Shown: positions 53,331-64,000 of the stretch, piece after piece
Numbering within the stretch: position 1 is the first letter of the stretch
Layout of the letters: each line of letters opens with the position of its first letter
Assembly (NCBI GenBank): GCA_023846275.1
Contig: JAIUJO010000071.1
Location: 1,541,498-1,605,497, forward strand
Reading direction: 5' to 3'
Length of the DNA: 64,000 nucleotides
Source: Vanilla planifolia
Lineage: Eukaryota; Streptophyta; Magnoliopsida; Asparagales; Orchidaceae
Made by a program: the position numbers and the translations under genes
The notes under the pieces: generated by a model
The model's database searches: none
Told to the model about the DNA's origin: nothing
Seen by the model: the letters and a program-made list of their open reading frames with translations, nothing else

Positions 53331-53649
53331 CCATAGCCTCTGACCACTAAATACTCACCCTATATGGTCAATAGGGCTATGCAAATTGCTTCTTACTTCG
53401 CCATGAAATTAGAGCATTTCTTCGAAATTAACATGCACTTGAAATACTTTTCTTACCTACCATAGAGCCCATAAAGGCTAAATTTGTGTGACCTATAGGA
53501 TCATATGAACAAGTAATTTTAGGGTATAATCATCCTATGTTCATTATACCATTTAAATATTTGAAGCTTAATTTAACTACCTTTTGTTGGTTTTTCTTAG
53601 GATTTGATTGGACTCTATTGCACAAGTAACTAATACATAAGATGTCTAG

Positions 53650-54420
53650 TTTACTAGCTGTAAGGTGTGGTAAGGATCCATCAAGACCACTACAAAGTTT
53701 TCGATTAAGAGGTTTCCCTACATGACCTAAATATTAATAAACTAATCAATTTATTGGGTTCTTCCTATGATTGATATTTTTATCACCAAATTTGTTGAAT
53801 AATTCTTTTAAATAATTAGTTTATGAAACAAATATCTTATCTTTTAGTTGCTTGATTTGTAGTCTTAAGATACAAGTTCATCTCACCCATCACACTCAAC
53901 TCATACTCCCTTGTAATTAAGTCAGAAAAGTTTTTACATATTTTTGTTTATACTTTCAAAAATTATATCAACAACATAAACTTATATAAGAAACAAAAGA
54001 TCATCTATAGGTTTTACAAATAGTGGTGTATCCACTTTTTCTTTCCTGCAACCACTACCAAGCATATACTTACTCAATCCATGATACCATGCAAGATGAC
54101 CTTACATTATGCTATATAGTACCTTCATAAGATTATATACATAATCACAATAAGCATGGATCTCAAACCTTGGGGTTATTCTACATACACATCTTTATCT
54201 TTTACCACATTTTGAAATGCACTTTTACATCAATTTGAAATAATTTAAAATTATTGTGACATGAACATGCTAAGTGAAGTCTAATGACTTCAAATCTTCC
54301 AATTGACATAAATACACCTTTAAAATATATGCCTTCCACTTGGTTATATCCATTAGCAACAACTCTAGGGTTTTTTCTATTGATCACTTCATTTTCATCG
54401 ACGTTATTTTTTAAATACCC
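53650..54420 (-). pseudogene. Copia reverse transcriptase, broken, active site altered
   Basis: The minus-strand frame 54,202-54,387 reads RVVANGYNQVEGIYFKGVF, then IRLHLACSC and NFKLFQIDVKVHF: the N-terminal half of a Copia reverse transcriptase, with its VA-GYNQ-EGI-F motif and the first catalytic aspartate in QIDVK. Downstream pieces in shifting frames keep the family order up to LSVMGEMNLYL near 53,880. The catalytic YVDD box is at 53,967-53,978, where the codons read Y-V-V-D, so the first of the two metal-binding aspartates is lost. Stops occur throughout. The enzyme would have copied the element RNA into DNA; this copy cannot. Confidence 0.88.
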
Positions 54421-54852
54421 ATTTGTTTCGAATCACTTGTTGATCATTAAGCCGAAGAGCTAGTTCATACACATGGTTTCTCTCAGATTGATTTAACTCT
54501 TTTTTCACATCTTAAATTAAATAGTCATCCTTAAGGGCTTATACGATAGATATTAGCTTTGGGAAACAAATAATTGCACCATGACTAATTTCTCAAATAG
54601 AAACTCTAGTCCTAACTCATTAATTAACATCTTCTATAATTGTTTACATCAAATGTGAAGCTTAATACTTTCAATCTTTCTGCAATTGATGATTAATCCC
54701 ATCTTTTATTTTACTTTCTCTTTTATTTTTTTCTTATTCAAGTCAAAGTTCTTTAAGAGATTTACCTACCCATCCAAATTTATAGTATTTGTCTTTATAT
54801 TTGACTCATCAAACATTACATGCATTGTTTACTTTACCTTTTAAGTATCTGA
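54421..54852 (-). other. Decayed integrase-RT linker of the Copia element
   Basis: Lies between the integrase C-terminal region and the reverse transcriptase, where Copia polyproteins have a variable linker. No conserved motif survives, and several stops occur in all minus-strand frames. Confidence 0.5.
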
Positions 54853-55095
54853 TTAGTAAACACTACGAGCCTTTCTTAAATTGGAGTATCTTATGAGAAT
54901 TTTTATGTTTATTTTTTCATCAAAATTGTTCAAGTTAGCCCTTTCATTGATAAAAATGGTGTGTTTACACCCAAAAACATGAAAGTAGCTAATAGTTGGT
55001 CTCTTATTTTTAAGTAATTCATAAGGTGATTTCTTAAGCTTTGCTCTTAAATTAATTATGTTTATTATATACAAGCATGCTAAATATCTCAACAC
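54853..55095 (-). pseudogene. Copia integrase C-terminal part
   Basis: An 80-codon minus-strand frame holds SPYELLKNKRPTISYFHVFG, then CK, and later ILIRYSNLRKARSVY. This is the region after the integrase catalytic core in plant Copia elements: (S/T)PYE-W/LL, then L-R-x-FGC, then the FLGY-(S)-x-x-KAYRVY stretch. The order is right for integrase ahead of reverse transcriptase. FLGY is changed to LIRY. It is one fragment of a broken polyprotein, not a separate gene. Confidence 0.88.
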
Positions 55096-55129
55096 AAAAG
55101 TACAATGGTAAGTTATATTTGAGTGACAT

Positions 55130-55480
55130 TGATTTTCACATCTATACCAAAGTCTTATTATTTATTTATACAATCCCATTTTTTTAGGTGTATAAGCACA
55201 TGAAAATTGATGCCTTACACCATTGCCTTTGTAATAGTCATAAAAATTCTCATTTCTTAAACTCACTACTATTATCATTTTGAATATAAATTAGTCTAAG
55301 ATTTGTTTACCATTCTATCACTCATATTAAATTAACAAAATTTTCAAATGTCTCAATATAATGCATAAAAAATACAGCCCAAGTATATCTAAATAAACAT
55401 TAAAAATAATAAACCCATATTTTGTTTCACCAAAACTCAAAAGTTGTATAGGTCTAAAAAATTCTAAAAAAATTATCTCT
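55130..55480 (-). pseudogene. Copia integrase catalytic core, broken
   Basis: Minus-strand pieces in changing frames follow the order of the Copia integrase core: RYTWAVFFMHYIETFENF near 55,370, then IQNDNSSEFK near 55,270, then FMCLYT and a K-N-G segment near 55,190. The N-D-N-x-x-EF motif carries the second catalytic aspartate of the D,D35E triad in the family. In-frame stops separate the pieces. Integrase would have inserted the element DNA into the chromosome; this one is dead. Confidence 0.8.
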
Positions 55481-55562
55481 AATTGTCTACAAATGGCTTA
55501 GTCATTTCTAGTATTAAATAACAATTTAACTTCTTTTGTTTTTGGAATGATTCACACATTTT

Positions 55563-55930
55563 CTAACTAGTTTTATTTGTCATGGGAATACCTCTTATTA
55601 TGTCTAACAGATTTAATTTTTTTAACAAGGAATAACCTACATGACCTAGCCTTCTATTCCATAAAGTATTCTCACCTGAATGTGCAACTTGGCTTTCTAA
55701 TCTACTAATTTCTGATTGATCAAACTTAATAAAAGTCATCTTTTCTTCTATCAACAAATTACATCTGATCATCCTTTAATATTTTGTAACATTGAGTGCC
55801 AAAATAAAAAAAAACATGTCTATTATCAAAAATTTTATTTTTAATAATTATACTAAAGTCTAATCCATCATCTAAAAATGCATTTCAAAGTATAAAATTG
55901 GGGATGCCTATTTCACAAATTTTGATTATC
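55563..55930 (-). pseudogene. Copia GAG-pre-integrase domain
   Basis: The frame 55,563-55,772 contains ENTLWNRRLGHVGYSLLKKL, the hallmark LW-H/N-RRLGH motif of the GAG-pre-integrase (integrase zinc-binding region) domain of Copia elements. Upstream (55,840-55,925) a second piece reads CEIGIPNF and, after a stop, NAFLDDGLDFSI, matching the stretch that normally links protease to this domain. The protease active-site motif itself was not found. The usual H in LWHRRLGH is N here. Confidence 0.85.
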
Positions 55931-56423
55931 TCCTCATTAGAGTATTCTTGTAGTGTTTCCCATCTATTTGGACCACATCCTATTCATATAAATTTTGATT
56001 AGTCACTAATCATATATCTTGTGCATACAGCTATGCAACATCCAAGAGCTAGAACTTTATTTTCTCAACAATCATTTAAAGCTTTTTTTATCCGAAATGT
56101 GAAGTATTACTTCATTTTCTGATTGTCTTTCATGACAAAACTCAAAGCTTAAGTTTTTGTATTACATTTTCAATTATATTTGTGTCAATAATAATGAATT
56201 TAAAGCACTAAGAAGATCTAAGTAATTGTTCTCAAGAATTTCACTAGACCAAATACTTACCTCATTCACTTCTACTTCAGTAGTTCCAATTGATTCATCA
56301 TCCTTTGGCATGAAGCATATCATTTCTTCCGCCTTAGTGACTTGTATTACTAGTAACTTGAAAAGATTTCTTCTTTATTTTCCTTTTTTTGTCTTCCTTT
56401 CTTTTGGTGACATTGGCTTGTTA

Positions 56424-57352
56424 ACATTCCAATCTTAGATGGCCAATTTTTCCATACTCATAGCATCATGGTGTGTCCTTATTCTCTTTTCTTTTCTCCA
56501 TTTTCCATACATATTTACAAAATAATTAACCAACTTTTTGGCTAAACTCTTAACATGAAAATTGTGTAGTTCTTCAAAATCCATGGAAGAGATGGATGAA
56601 GTGCCCAAATCATATTTTATTTATTTCAATGGTGATGATTTTTCTTTCTATGCTCCAAGCACTGGGTTACTTATGAAGCCTCCTCTTCAACTCTTCTATT
56701 GATCTCAATCTTGATCATCAATAATTCCCTGCATAACTCATCCAATGTGAACTTGTTTATGTCCATAAACACCTCTATTGCCATGGTAAGAGGATCATGC
56801 TCCTTTGGTAGAATCCCTATCACCTTTCTTACAAGATCTATAATAGAAAACACTTTTACAAGTGTTACTACTCTATTAGTAAAATTTGTAAATCATAACA
56901 AATTGTTTTTTATAGTTTCTCTTAGATTCAATGTATAGATCTTTTAATCATGAGTAAACATATTTATTTTTGTTACTTTAACTTGTGAAGTGCAATGATA
57001 ACTTACTTTTAACTTCTTTCGAACTTCATGCGTGATATGAAACTTCATAACTTGATTAAATTTATTAAGATATTTGCCATAATGAAGGTAGTTGAGCATT
57101 CTAGCATTTAATTGTGTCATTCACTATTGGTTTTGACAAAGTTTGTTTACAAATTTGATCTCATTAGTGCATGAATCTCTTGATAAATCATAGGGATTAG
57201 TGATCACTTCCCATTATTCTAAGTTAATAAATTTGATAAACATTCAAACTAGTCTTTCAACATAAATAAAATTCACCCTTAAATAATTTTGCACGAAATA
57301 AATAAAATGCTTTACCAAATGTTACGCCAATATTAATCATAGGTGAATTCAT
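56424..57352 (-). pseudogene. Copia gag with damaged zinc knuckle
   Basis: The likely start is the minus-strand ATG at 57,352 (MNSPMINIGVTFGKAFYLFR), about 190 bp inside the primer binding site. Stops follow soon. A 60-codon open stretch at 56,671-56,853 (LVRKVIGILPKEHDP, MAIEVFMDINKFTLDELCRE) fits the UBN2-type gag core, with its R-KVL/I...LP pattern and the later LT-DEL element. The zinc knuckle at 56,424-56,465 reads CYEYGKIGHLRLEC, where CX2CX4HX4C is expected: the second cysteine has become tyrosine, which would break zinc binding. Gag would form the particle shell around the element RNA. Confidence 0.82.
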
Positions 57353-57536
57353 TTTGAAACCTTAATTGAACAAATAAATTAAAAAACATAAGTACTTTAG
57401 TAAACATGTAGAAAGACAAGATAGAAATTAAAATTAATATGCAACAAAATTATAAATTGAGCAAAGATAACAAAATAAGTAAAAATACATGATAGATCAC
57501 CTTAGCAATTTAACTCATTCTTTGTAGGGAACCCAC

Positions 57537-57549
57537 TCTAAGACCACTT
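57537..57549 (-). other. Primer binding site-like sequence of the Copia element
   Basis: The plus strand reads actctaagaccac, close to the complement of the initiator tRNA-Met 3' end used by most plant Copia elements (gctctgataccac), with three differences. It lies just inside the right LTR, as expected for a minus-strand element. Confidence 0.6.
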
Positions 57550-57560
57550 AAAATAAAATG

Positions 57561-59600
57561 CTTGTGCATGAAGCCTAAAAAGGAAAGTGAACTGCATGTT
57601 TTAAAATAATTCTAGTATTTGTTATTATATTGTTTTAAGAAAGATATTTTTAGAAATAGTTTTACTTTCTAGAAAATCTTATCATTAAAATCCATTTATA
57701 TCAAAATTAATAATTTTAATGATTAAAAAAATAATAGAAATAAAAATTACAAAAGTGTACCAAAATATTTAGGTCCTTTGTTGGAACTAAAACATACATT
57801 TACCCTAACCAAGGTTAAGAAAAACACCATTATTACAAAAATTATAACTTAAGGCTTTTTCTTATAGTTTCTCTTCAATCTACTAGCTTTTGTAGGTTGA
57901 GCTATAACCCAAAATTTTGCAAGCTCAAGCCTAACTCAGTTTTTTAATATGATCAAACTAAACTCAATTTTTCAATAATGTTGGGCCACACAACATAAAA
58001 GAAAAACAAAATTATAGCTTGGAAAAAACATATGATAAATATTTTAAACTTCATACTTTTTTTATTAATAAAGCAAGAAACAATGAGCTCAAAATTATGA
58101 TGAGAAGTAGGCAAACTACTAAGTGTTTTGCTTAGTTGGAAGAGTTTGGAATTTCTTTAAGTACAAAGTCATAGTAATGTACTAGGAGGTGTTATAGAAG
58201 GAAAAAATTATGTAGTGCTCCATTTAAATCTCAATGTTTTATTCGTGTTCATCGTCCCTCATTCATAATAGTTAGATTTTTTGATAAAATTTTTAATCAC
58301 AGTAGTTACAAAGATAGGGTAAAAGGATTTTATAAATTATTTGCCAAATAGCTTGAAAGATTCTTCCTAATGGCTTTTACAATGACACAATTAACTACTA
58401 GTGAATTAGCCTTTAGATAAGAGAAACTAGAGGTGTTGGATCCAAATAGAGATGATCTGGTATGCTTCAATAAATGTAGAAATGAAAGAGTTATGGATGG
58501 TTGGATCTCGAAGGATTAGATTTGGGCCATCTAATCTTGTTAGAGTAGATCTAGATCATTTGATTTATCAATAATAAAATAGGGAATGATCTTAACCATA
58601 GAATTTAAATTGAAGAGCTATGAGCAAACCAATCCAAGGAATAGTTAATTGATGAGGGAGAAAGAATGCTAGTTATCAATAGAATTGGATGAAGTTTTAG
58701 GCATCTGATGAAAGCCTTGAACCAATGCATATAAGAAAGTGAACTCTTTTTCATCTAATTAGGATCACATTTTGGGACATCAAGAATGCTGAAGCACTCA
58801 GTTGTATGTCTATGGAAAATGTTTTATTCCAACATGGTGAGGTATTAGAAGTGTTTTTACATTATGCACATTTATAATGTGCCAAAATGGGGTTTTCTCC
58901 ACCATTATGGGCTTAGAATTTTATCTCCTAGGCTACTTATTTCCTACAGGTTTGACATGTACGCAGCCAACATGTCATGTTTCACATTTATTCAAGTTTT
59001 GGCCATTTCGATCCTTTTCTACCATATCCCATAGGGTTTCAAGAGTGTACCCTATCCAAGATGGGACTCAACCTTTTATGGTTCAAATAGTCTCCTAATT
59101 CAACTCTTCTAAGGACCACTCAAAAAATGTGTAAGTCAAATTTACCAAAGGAAATGATTAAGTGGGTGAATAATAGAGACTTAGATGTTTACTGAATGTT
59201 GGAAATCATATAATAATATGGATGTTTTAGTTGGATTTGAAGTTGACATGTGTGGAGGGATGTGTCTTATGATTAATAAAAAGAAAATAATTTCAAATTT
59301 CATATGCATTTCTTCAATCATTAAAACTTATTGAATACTCCAAGTTGGGTTGAATAGCACTAATTCACTATCTTTAATATTGCATGTCATATTCTTCAAA
59401 ACAAAAATTGATTCACCCTAAATTAAACTATTACAAAAAATACTAAATATTTATGACTTGACTAATGAAACAAATGGGTTACCTAAAACACTTTACTTAG
59501 AGATATGTGTTATTGTTTTTAATATATGCTTAATAAACCAAGTTGTATCTTATGAATTAAATTAAAAAAATTTAATTTTTAGTTTGGAATTATACATAAG
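57561..59600 (-). repeat. 5' LTR of the Copia element (right copy)
   Basis: About 2.0 kb collinear with the left LTR, starting with tgcttgtgcatg next to the primer binding site. The outer end near 59,600 is approximate because similarity fades. It would hold the element promoter, but no convincing TATA box can be picked out in this AT-rich DNA. The frame at 58,877-59,098 lies in the LTR and is not a gene. Confidence 0.72.
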
Positions 59601-62600
59601 ATGTAAAAGTATGGCATAGTGATTAAAGGTGTGCCAAAGTTGAGATCTTTAATAATCTCATGATTTCATAAGTAATTTGAGAATTCTTGTATAATTTTGC
59701 TTCCATGCTCCTTTAACCATTGAAAGTAGAAATTTAGTCAAACTTTTAAATAAATTAGCTTGATGGTTAGGCGAATATTAATTGAAGATGCAAAAATAAC
59801 AATTATTGGGGGAAGTGAATGCTAGATTCTTATAAACATTATGTTGTGCAAATATTTAAATCAAAAGTATGAAAGAATACAAATAATCCATGTTATTTGC
59901 TATGACTTCATGTTATATGGAAATTTATTTACATACTTACATGTATATTTAGCTCAATATTATTCCATAAACACTACATGGTATCAATATTAAGCATGTC
60001 GTGTTTTAAGTTTGAAGCATAAAGCTATGGCATGACGTGGACATTGATTCACAACAATGTTTTGTTGATTAAACAATTACTAAAGGTTTTATTGTGCTAA
60101 GTTGGATTTAGACCAAGTAATGAACAATATGTTTACACTTGAAAATCATAGCCAATCCCTAAGGATTCTTATAGTGAAGTTTTTCCCTTGCTCAAATATT
60201 CTAGAAAGCATTTGACATGTCTCTATTAAGTGATATGTGAAAAAACTTTATGCCCTTATGTGAATGTAAATGGATTCTAAGTTTAACATAACCGTCAACT
60301 TCTTGATCGAAATCTTGGAAGTGGTTAGTTTGGATCCATGAAAGATGGCTACGTTGGTTAGGGTCATTGTTTGTTGGTGACAAGGTTTGGAGTTTTTCAA
60401 GTAGTACACAAAGATATGGATGGAATTTGATTAACATATATTGTTATTATGATATGGTTGATCCCTAGTTGGAGTTATAAAAGAATTAAGGCTTTTAAGT
60501 AGTCTTATAACATGATGTCCCATATATGAAATGTTTAGTTAGTATAAGAAAGTTGGCACATTACTAGTTAAGAATTTTTTATAAACAAGTGGGAGATAAA
60601 TCTTTGTTTGGGTTAGAACCATAATTTTTTTTATATTGAGGTTGTTTCTAATGGAAGGACCTACGATTGAACTAGTGTTATTAAGACTTGTTAAGCCTAA
60701 GATAAGGCCTTTCGATAGTGATGGGCTTAGTAAATCCCTTTAATGAAGGTTGGAGGGCTCAAGTTAAGCATTAGAGATATGCAATGGCTCACTTAGGAAC
60801 TAATTATGTTTCCAATGTTGGCCAAACCCTTAGCTTAATTCGGTTTTTGGGTGAGATCATGAGTGATAAAGATTAGGTTCTTGGACCAATCCTAAATTAT
60901 TATTTAGGCAATGTGTGTGGTGCAACTAATGCCTTTAGGAAAGGTGCAATGTCTCAAGTCAACTATGATATTTGAGTGTTACAAGTGAAATTAATGTGAA
61001 CCCATACTTATTTTGTGTAATAATAACTTTAATATAGTGCTTAAATTTAAATTCATAAGATTTGGACACAAATAAAAACTCAATGGGAAGCCTAGATATA
61101 TAACAAAATAATACAAAGCATATTAAAAAATATTAGAGTATGTACTAATTATATGGTTGATTTTTAATTTGATTATACTACACTAGGTGATTTATTTAGG
61201 TTTTAAGGGAATACTTAAGGTAGCCATGTACTTGATTATATCCCAAATGTTTGATTAAAGGTTTGATGAAGACTAGTTATTCAAAAAAGTTAGTTTTTCA
61301 TTTAAAGGAGACTATACGATATGCAGATACTTTATGGTGCCCCATATGGTTGATCTAGGTTTTAAAGGATGCCATATAATTCCTAAGTAATTCATTATAC
61401 TATAGATAGCTAATTTATGATTTGATGAGACTTTAAGTACTTGGTTTTGTATTGAAGAAACCACAATAGTGTCTAAATATTGATAAATAAATGTTAGAAT
61501 GATGTTAAAAGGGCATGAAAATGATCTTGATTAAAATGACAATTTGGATGTCACGGATCCCAGACAATGAACCTCGAACAAAACATATTCAAGTTGGATA
61601 TTAATATTCCACTAATAAGGTGCTAACCATTTTATGGGAGGAAATCCAAAACAATCGTAGAAGGTTCCAGTGTTTTCTTGAGTGTCATTCATATGTTTAG
61701 TCCCATTAGGGAAAAGTTGCACAACTTGTCCAATGTGTAATAGATGGTGCACTAGGAAAAATGTCACAGAGTGCATTAACTTATTAAGGACTCTTATATG
61801 CCTATAGGGTTAGCTCATGTGGTTGATATTACTAATTGTGATGTGCTAGCTCATGCGATGAGATAGCAATACAAGGTCTTGTTATGAGTTTATTGAGTAT
61901 CAAAGGAATACTACATTGTTTGTGGAACACTTTACATCTATTCAACTTAATTTAATAGATAGAGGTGCAGCTAATGAGATTTTATACTTAATGTTGATTA
62001 TTTCCTTTAATTATATATATATATATATATAACCTTACTATTGCATGTTCATTTTATAATATAACTTTGAGTTTCTATTGGACTCCCATGCTCACTCCTT
62101 AATATACTTTTGTAGGTCCAAGTACTTAGGAGTTATCTAGGTGCTTATGTTCAAGACATTAAAGTTTTTAGATCTATTGGATGACATTTCTACTTATATT
62201 TCATTGCTAAAATAACCTATGTTAATATTTACATCTATGAGTTTTAGTTGTGTACATTGATGGGTATTTGATTATAGTAGGTTGTTATTTATGGACTTCA
62301 ATATTTTGATAATTATACTATATCTTAGGCCCAACTTTGGGTGCAAAAGTTCGTTTAGAATTGGGTATTTGTGGCTTCAATATTACGGATTATGGTTTTG
62401 GATATCTATTAGTCATATGATAACATTTTGGCATGCGTGACTCACTTTTATGTTTCTTTTCTATCATATCTAAGCCATTGTACATTGGTGGGTCACATAG
62501 CTTAGGATGAACAAGTTCCTAGATATATTTCATAGCTAGTTAGTAAGGGGAATTATTCACTTCTATGGCATGCTACGAGAATGATGGTGAAATTGGTGGA

Positions 62601-64000
62601 TTATTGCTCTTAGAGTTTTTGTCCAGCCAATAAAGTGAATGACTCAGTTGCCATGTAAATTGATTGGAACATGCATTTTTTTATACATGGAGGTTTTATT
62701 AAAATAATTTACTAAAAGCCTAAGTGTTATAGTGTAGCAAATTACCAAATAAGGTAAATTTGTGATTATTCTCCAAGAAGATAACCAAGAGATATCTTTT
62801 ACTCTTTTTTGCAAGCACTAATGGGTAAGTATGTGCCATAAAACAAACTTAGAAAGTGGTTGAGTTTGAGCTTTGGAAAAACCTCAAGAAGAGTTATATT
62901 TTGAGCTTTAAATGAACCTCATGGTGGCATGAGTTTGATGCTTCAAAAAGCTAAGAGAAAAGATGATTTCTTATGCTTTATAAAAAGACACTTATTGTAA
63001 TTGTTTTTCTACAAGCAATGGCAAAGGAATGAAAGGAAATGCTTGGCAAAAATTCAAATAGATTAAGCACTGATGAAGTCTCATTGGCTAGGAAATAATC
63101 CCAAAATACTTTTATAAGTATCCTAACTTTTATCCAGTTTTTTTGTTATCTCTTATTATTGTAGTTTGGTTAAATATTTTTTGTTGCTATTTGAAACAAG
63201 TTTGCTTTTAGATGTTTTTATTTTGAAAACCTTTTATACACAAAATTCATCAACTTCTTGTGTCCTTCAATGTAACATTTGTCTTATTAGAGCTAGAATT
63301 TTATTTCATAACATCCATGAGAGATGCTAATTGAACAATCTATTGTACTCATTACATTTATGGTTCATGTTCAATCCATCATCAAATAATACTTATTTAA
63401 CAAAATGCCCTTTTCTTTCTAGAAAATGATAGTGGTCCACTTTTAGAATTCATCAATTATTTGATTTTAAATTTAATTTAAAATAGCTATGCTTGACAAG
63501 TTGATATAGTAGACAATAATCTTTTATGTAATTCCTCCATAAATTGATTCAAGTATTGATCTCAGTAGCAAAATTAAAATCAATTTTTATGACATAGTTG
63601 CATCTTAACACCTTTAGATTATCTTACGATACACCTACTAAATACTAGTAAGGAGATGTGAGAGAAATTGATTATTATCTCTGGACAAACTAATGAAGCT
63701 TGCACTTCTCACATTAAATGTCCTTACCCATGATAATGAATTGTCTTCACAAAAAGTGTGTGTATATTTTCAAAATGATAAATTCAACTGTTAATAATGT
63801 CAAAGATTATATGGAGTCATGCCTATAAAAGGGAGAGTAAATTGTAATCTTCTAAAAACGTTGATGTACTAATAATTATATGGAAACATTTTGGGCTCAA
63901 CATTTTTGTGTACATTTGAAGATTACTTTTAGCAAAAATGAAGATTAATTTTTAAAATCTTTTACATGAATTACATCCCATGAGAAGAAATATGAAAGAA
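59601..64000. other. Unassigned region right of the Copia element
   Basis: About 4.4 kb with no array landmarks and no long frame; the minus-strand frame 60,201-60,437 (78 codons) shows no family feature. Points seen: caagtgggagat near 60,588 resembles a Copia polypurine tract; 61,140-61,480 has loosely repeated words (catatggttgat, taggttttaaggga / taggttttaaaggatgcc); 61,680-61,740 has tttagtcccattaggg, a phrase of the type found in plant LTRs. Together these hint at old LTR-element debris, without proof. Confidence 0.45.
62012..62031. repeat. (TA)n microsatellite
   Basis: TA run of ten units in unassigned DNA. Confidence 0.9.

Larger units (their letters stand above)
50799..59600 (-). mobile_element. 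Degenerate full-length Ty1/Copia LTR retrotransposon
   Basis: A long direct repeat (50,799-52,978 and about 57,561-59,600) encloses 4.6 kb that, on the minus strand, encodes in order gag, zinc knuckle, GAG-pre-integrase, integrase, reverse transcriptase and RNase H. Integrase before reverse transcriptase defines Copia rather than Ty3/Gypsy. A primer-binding-site-like sequence and a polypurine tract lie just inside the right and left LTR respectively, as expected for a minus-strand element. There are many stops and frameshifts, the reverse transcriptase active site is altered, and the two LTRs differ heavily with an extra segment in the left one; the element is old and dead. No envelope-like frame is seen, and I cannot name the lineage from these fragments. 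Confidence 0.9.

Noticed and set aside
56226..56938. Plus-strand frames at 56,226-56,438 and 56,699-56,938 as genes.
   Set aside because: They are opposite the Copia gag remnant, which has family motifs on the minus strand.
50793..59608. Target-site duplication gtaaaa on both sides of the Copia element.
   Set aside because: The hexamer is common in this AT-rich DNA, the right LTR end is uncertain and does not end cleanly in CA there.

Overview
This window is AT-rich, gene-poor nuclear DNA, most likely from a seed plant with a repeat-rich genome. Three things point to a plant: a plastid ycf2 fragment at about 6.75-7.0 kb, a plant-type Ty1/Copia LTR retrotransposon at about 50.8-59.6 kb, and a caulimovirid-type RNase H remnant at about 5.66-5.95 kb. 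I found no intact host protein-coding gene, tRNA or rRNA. Nearly all open reading frames are short, leucine/phenylalanine/tyrosine-rich chance frames inside repeats.

The dominant feature is a very diverged tandem repeat with a unit of roughly 420 bp, covering about 41 kb in some 100 degenerate copies. It runs 'forward' at 1-3,675 and 5,952-22,308, 'reverse' at 22,772-25,070 and 26,215-42,876, then forward again at 44,376-46,778. Forward units carry ataaccaaatcaaag, gagataaatt and tcatcaaat; reverse units carry the complements. The repeat phase is nearly restored if 26,215-42,876 is flipped back, which suggests an old array that later suffered an inversion. Both inversion breakpoints carry non-repeat sequence. 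The left one also holds a nearly identical inverted copy (about 2.2 kb) of array segment 9,534-11,797, a much younger event than the array.

Inside the first forward block are two foreign insertions. One is a 2.3 kb segment (3,676-5,951) whose right end is a broken minus-strand pararetroviral RNase H. The other is a 252-bp piece of plastid ycf2 (6,752-7,003), still open in frame and inserted without loss of repeat phase.

After unassigned DNA (46.8-50.8 kb) comes a complete but dead Copia element on the minus strand, with long degenerate LTRs (about 2.0-2.2 kb), a primer-binding-site-like sequence, gag with a damaged zinc knuckle, GAG-pre-integrase, integrase, reverse transcriptase with the YVDD motif changed to YVVD, RNase H and a polypurine tract. 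The last 4.4 kb (59.6-64 kb) holds no recognisable gene.

Nothing here works as a gene system. The interest lies in genome structure: an ancient tandem array, its inversion, a recent inverted duplication and captured organellar, viral and retroelement DNA.
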